The notes beneath the pieces are model-generated. The model was not told where the DNA came from and made no database searches. It saw only the letters and a list, made by a program, of their open reading frames with translations. The translations under genes and the position numbers were made by a program. Source: Paracoccaceae bacterium (GTDB taxonomy: Bacteria; Pseudomonadota; Alphaproteobacteria; Rhodobacterales; Rhodobacteraceae). From it: a DNA stretch of 7,781 nt. Shown here in pieces: positions 5,802-7,781 of the stretch (within the stretch, counting starts at the first letter, position 1; every line of letters begins with the position of its first letter). Where the stretch lies: NCBI GenBank assembly GCA_021767525.1, contig JAASTF010000139.1, positions 1-7,781 of the forward strand, given 5' to 3'.

Positions 5802-6074
5802 TTACTGCGCGGCCAACACCATGCAGACCTGCGACGGGTCCGAGACACCCTGCAACACCACCTCGCCCGCGCGCAGGCACAGGCGCAGGTCACCCTCGTC
5901 AGTGTGGTCATAGGTGACCTGCGGCTGACGCGCGGCATCGTCGCGATGCATCACCACCACGGTGCCATGATCGCGGTCCGAGATCGGAATGACGACCCGG
6001 CCATTCAGGCTTTCCGAGACGTGGAACGCATCGCTCAGGGCAGCTGCTCGGTCGTCGCAATGTGCAAACATCAT
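5802..6074 (-). CDS. Small protein of unknown function (90 residues)
   Basis: I do not recognise this protein. From the ATG at 6074, with AAGGACAGGTGG just upstream, it reads MMFAHCDDRAAALSDAFHVS and ends DPSQVCMVLAAQ. A second ATG at 6071 is better spaced from AGGTGG. The frame is open to 6170, but the 32 extra codons precede the RBS and look unlike protein. Third positions are mostly G/C and the pattern of alternating hydrophobic residues (GRVVIPISDRDHGTVVVM, then LRLCLRAGEVVLQGV) suggests a small all-beta soluble domain. There are no membrane segments, no signal peptide and three cysteines without a metal-site pattern. It sits 107 bp upstream of lolC on the same strand, with a hairpin between them, so it may or may not be co-transcribed. 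Confidence 0.65.
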   Translation of the reverse strand: MMFAHCDDRAAALSDAFHVSESLNGRVVIPISDRDHGTVVVMHRDDAARQPQVTYDHTDEGDLRLCLRAGEVVLQGVSDPSQVCMVLAAQ

Positions 6075-6184
6075 GGGCCACCTGTCCTTCGCGGTCGTCT
6101 TGCAGTTTCCTGGGCGCAGCGGCACCGGCCGCATAACGCCATCATTTCGCCACAATTTGTCAGAAAGCACCGCCGCGGTGCAAT

Positions 6185-6205
6185 GGCACAGTTCGAAACA
6201 GTGCC
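6185..6205 (-). promoter_or_regulatory. 21-bp imperfect palindrome directly after the DUF2937 gene
   Basis: GGCAC-A-GTT-CGA-AAC-A-GTGCC is symmetric, apart from the unpaired central three bases and one mismatch on each side. It abuts the stop codon of the DUF2937 gene and lies 111 bp upstream of the 90-residue gene. On the - strand RNA it would form a stem with one mismatch immediately after the stop, with no U-run. It could be a terminator-like hairpin or a dimeric repressor site. Confidence 0.35.
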
Positions 6206-6718
6206 TTACCCGATTCGGGACAATCGCGGCGCGGCCCGCCGGCGCAGCGGCCAGCGCAGCAGCGCCAGCAGCGCCGCCATCACCCCCGCCCCTGCCGCCA
6301 GACCGACCAGCGCGAACAGCCCGCCGGCAAAGGTCAGTGGCAGCGCGGGGCGATAGGCGTCCCAGGCGCGGGCGGCGATCTCGGGGTCGGTCAGCCGCGC
6401 GGCGTGATAGGCCCGCATGAAGGGCCCCGCCCCACGCAGCGCCGCCAGGTCGGCGGAAAGCCGCGCGTGCCGGTCGAAGGTGCGGGCCATATCGGCGCGG
6501 CGCCGGTCCAGAAAGGCGGTGCCGGTCATCTGCGCCAGCGCCGTCTCGCGGCTTAGCCCGACCGCCGCCGCCGAGGCGTCGAAATCCGCCACGACGCGGC
6601 CCAGCTCGTCCACCGCGCCGCCCAGGCGCTGGCTATATTGTTGGGAATATTCGGGAAATTGCGAAAACGCCACGGCGCTCGCCAGCCCGCCTGCCAGGGT
6701 AAGGGTGCGAAAGATCAT
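6206..6718 (-). CDS. DUF2937 family inner-membrane protein
   Basis: This 170-residue protein of unknown function is typical of Rhodobacterales. It opens with a hydrophobic segment (3-19) followed directly by SQFPEYSQQYSQRLGGAVDE (19-38), the DUF2937 hallmark. The middle (about 35-120) is helical and charged and is expected to be periplasmic or coiled. A second, strong membrane helix (about 127-155) is followed by an Arg-rich tail (WPLRRRAAPR), consistent with a cytoplasmic C-terminus. Only a weak RBS (AGACAGG) precedes the ATG. It lies 27 bp after the serine hydrolase gene on the same strand and is probably co-transcribed with it. The family's function is not established. Confidence 0.85.
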   Translation of the reverse strand: MIFRTLTLAGGLASAVAFSQFPEYSQQYSQRLGGAVDELGRVVADFDASAAAVGLSRETALAQMTGTAFLDRRRADMARTFDRHARLSADLAALRGAGPFMRAYHAARLTDPEIAARAWDAYRPALPLTFAGGLFALVGLAAGAGVMAALLALLRWPLRRRAAPRLSRIG

Positions 6719-6745
6719 TGCCTGTCTTTCTTGTCTGCTCTGCCC

Positions 6746-7675
6746 TCAGCGTAGCGCGGCGGCGATCGCTGAATCAAGCGCGCGGAACCGGGCGGGGCTG
6801 GCCACCGCCACGTCATAGGCCATCGCCGCCACCCGACCGTCGGGCAGGCGCATCACATAGGCACCGGTCTTGGGTCCGAAGGGGATCGAGATCGCGCCCG
6901 CGTGCGACATGGCCAGGCCCGCCGCGTCCGGGCGGTAATTCATACCCAGCCCATACATCCCGCCCCGTCCGGTTTCGGCGTATGGTGCGGCCATCGGGTC
7001 AATTCCCCCCGGCCCGAACCAATGCGCGATCAGTCGTGCATGATCGGCCATCGACATCCGCCACCCGCCCCAACCGGCAAAGGCGCCAAAACGGGACGAC
7101 AACGCGCCCGTCACGCCCGCCGGCTCCAGCACGCGCGCCTGGCAGGCGGCCTCATACTCCTGCCCGGTGACCAGTTCGATCACCCGGCCCAGCAGCGCGT
7201 AATTTTCGTTGTTATAGGCAAAATCCCCGCGCGTGCCGCGCTGCCGCCCGCGATCCAGCACGATTTCCGTCACATGGGCGTGGCGCGGGCTGTCCTCGTT
7301 CAACCAGAACCCCATGCGCAGCTGGGTGCTGTCGGGGGCGATTCCGCTGGTATGGGTCACAAGCTCGGCCAGCGTCGCCTCGGGCGCCGCCTGCCCCAGC
7401 GCCTGCGTCAGCGTCATGTCCCAGCGCAGCGCGCCTTCGTCCACCAGCGCCGCCACGCAAAGCGCCGTGATCGCCTTGGAGTTCGAGGCCAGATCGCGCG
7501 GCGCATCCGCGTCAAGCGCGTGCAAAACCGCGCCATCCCGCACCACCGCCATCGAGATCGCCTGCGCCCCCTCGGCCCCCGCCCATTGGCGGAACGCCTC
7601 GACCGGGTCGGCCGCCGCGATCTGCGGCGCGCCGAACAGGGCAAGACTGGCCATGCAGATCAGGCGTTGCAACAT
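6746..7675 (-). CDS. Exported serine hydrolase, class C beta-lactamase / low-MW PBP fold
   Basis: This is a periplasmic hydrolase of about 309 residues in the Beta-lactamase (PF00144) superfamily. Such proteins include DD-peptidases, esterases and AmpC-like enzymes. Numbering from a GTG one codon earlier, the Sec signal ends near AAA-D24. The nucleophile motif SNSK is at 65-68, the tyrosine motif YNN at 155-157 (in YNNENYALLG), and the third motif HAG at 259-261, replacing KTG as in esterase-like members. HTSGI (109-113) is another family landmark. The start is either ATG 7675 or GTG 7678, both downstream of AGG in TTAGGCTGG. At about 310 residues it is shorter than AmpC enzymes (around 360-380), so true beta-lactamase activity is unlikely. 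The substrate is unknown. It is probably co-transcribed with the DUF2937 gene. Confidence 0.9.
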   Translation of the reverse strand: MLQRLICMASLALFGAPQIAAADPVEAFRQWAGAEGAQAISMAVVRDGAVLHALDADAPRDLASNSKAITALCVAALVDEGALRWDMTLTQALGQAAPEATLAELVTHTSGIAPDSTQLRMGFWLNEDSPRHAHVTEIVLDRGRQRGTRGDFAYNNENYALLGRVIELVTGQEYEAACQARVLEPAGVTGALSSRFGAFAGWGGWRMSMADHARLIAHWFGPGGIDPMAAPYAETGRGGMYGLGMNYRPDAAGLAMSHAGAISIPFGPKTGAYVMRLPDGRVAAMAYDVAVASPARFRALDSAIAAALR

Positions 7676-7720
7676 CACGCCAGCCTAACAAGACATGGCC
7701 CGACGATCAAAACCGCCCGG

Positions 7721-7781
7721 TCAGATCCCGCGCACCATGTGCGGCGCATAGATCTGCGCCACACGGTCCACCGCCGCCTCG
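7721..7781 (-). CDS. C-terminal end of an unidentified gene, cut by the window edge
   Basis: On the - strand an open frame enters from the right edge and reads EAAVDRVAQIYAPHMVRGI before TGA (7723-7721). The wording looks like real protein and the codons match the genome, but 19 residues do not identify the family. It ends 45 bp upstream of the serine hydrolase on the same strand and could be in the same operon. Confidence 0.55.
   Translation of the reverse strand, partial: EAAVDRVAQIYAPHMVRGI

Noticed and set aside
5695..5880. 62-codon N-terminal extension of lolC
   Set aside because: The segment is Arg/Gly/Pro low complexity, precedes a good GGAG-GTG start and includes a strong GC hairpin. 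LolC proteins normally begin shortly before PFEWMIAWRYL.
5715..6356. 213-codon + strand open frame opposite the 90-residue gene
   Set aside because: The composition is rich in Arg, His and Gln and crosses the intergenic dyads. The - strand frame has an RBS and better codon use.
1..7781. Mobile elements, CRISPR, tRNA/rRNA, attachment sites, riboswitches
   Set aside because: No transposase or integrase frames, no regularly spaced repeats outside the RTX gene, no cloverleaf or rRNA-like sequence, and intergenic gaps are all under about 135 bp.

Overview
The window is GC-rich (C/G at most third codon positions) and gene-dense. Its gene families and wording, including LolC/LolD, a DUF2937 protein, a short RTX calcium-binding protein and periplasmic cytochromes c, look like an alphaproteobacterium of the Rhodobacterales (Roseobacter/Rhodobacter type). 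This is a judgement from protein style, not a database match. I see no rRNA, tRNA, CRISPR, insertion sequence or phage gene.

Left part (1-2770): the 3' end of a putative zinc-metallopeptidase-like gene on the + strand runs tail-to-tail into an operon of three tandem, paralogous, single-heme cytochrome c genes on the - strand. Transcription of that operon starts from a 133-bp divergent region that it shares with a PaaI-like hotdog thioesterase on the + strand. Almost exactly in the middle of that region lies a near-perfect Fnr-type box (TTGAT-N4-ATCAT). This suggests that oxygen or nitrogen-oxide status controls the cytochromes. After the thioesterase comes a small five-helix DMT/DUF606 membrane protein, which converges with the next block.

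Right part (2771-7781): every gene is on the - strand. In transcription order (right to left) these are: the last 19 codons of an unidentified gene; an exported serine hydrolase of the class C beta-lactamase/penicillin-binding fold; a DUF2937 membrane protein; a 90-residue protein I do not recognise; the lipoprotein-release permease LolC (GTG start); its ATPase LolD (8-nt overlap with lolC); and a short RTX protein with an N-terminal membrane segment and an Asp/Thr repeat linker. Dyad-symmetric stretches lie just after the DUF2937 gene and just after the unrecognised gene, and may separate transcription units.

Functional links: LolCD sorts lipoproteins at the inner membrane, and two of the three cytochromes carry lipoboxes, so they would be clients or inner-membrane-retained lipoproteins. 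Otherwise the window is mostly housekeeping and envelope genes. The most interesting candidate is the triple cytochrome cassette with its central Fnr-like box. Nothing here proves a wholly new system.
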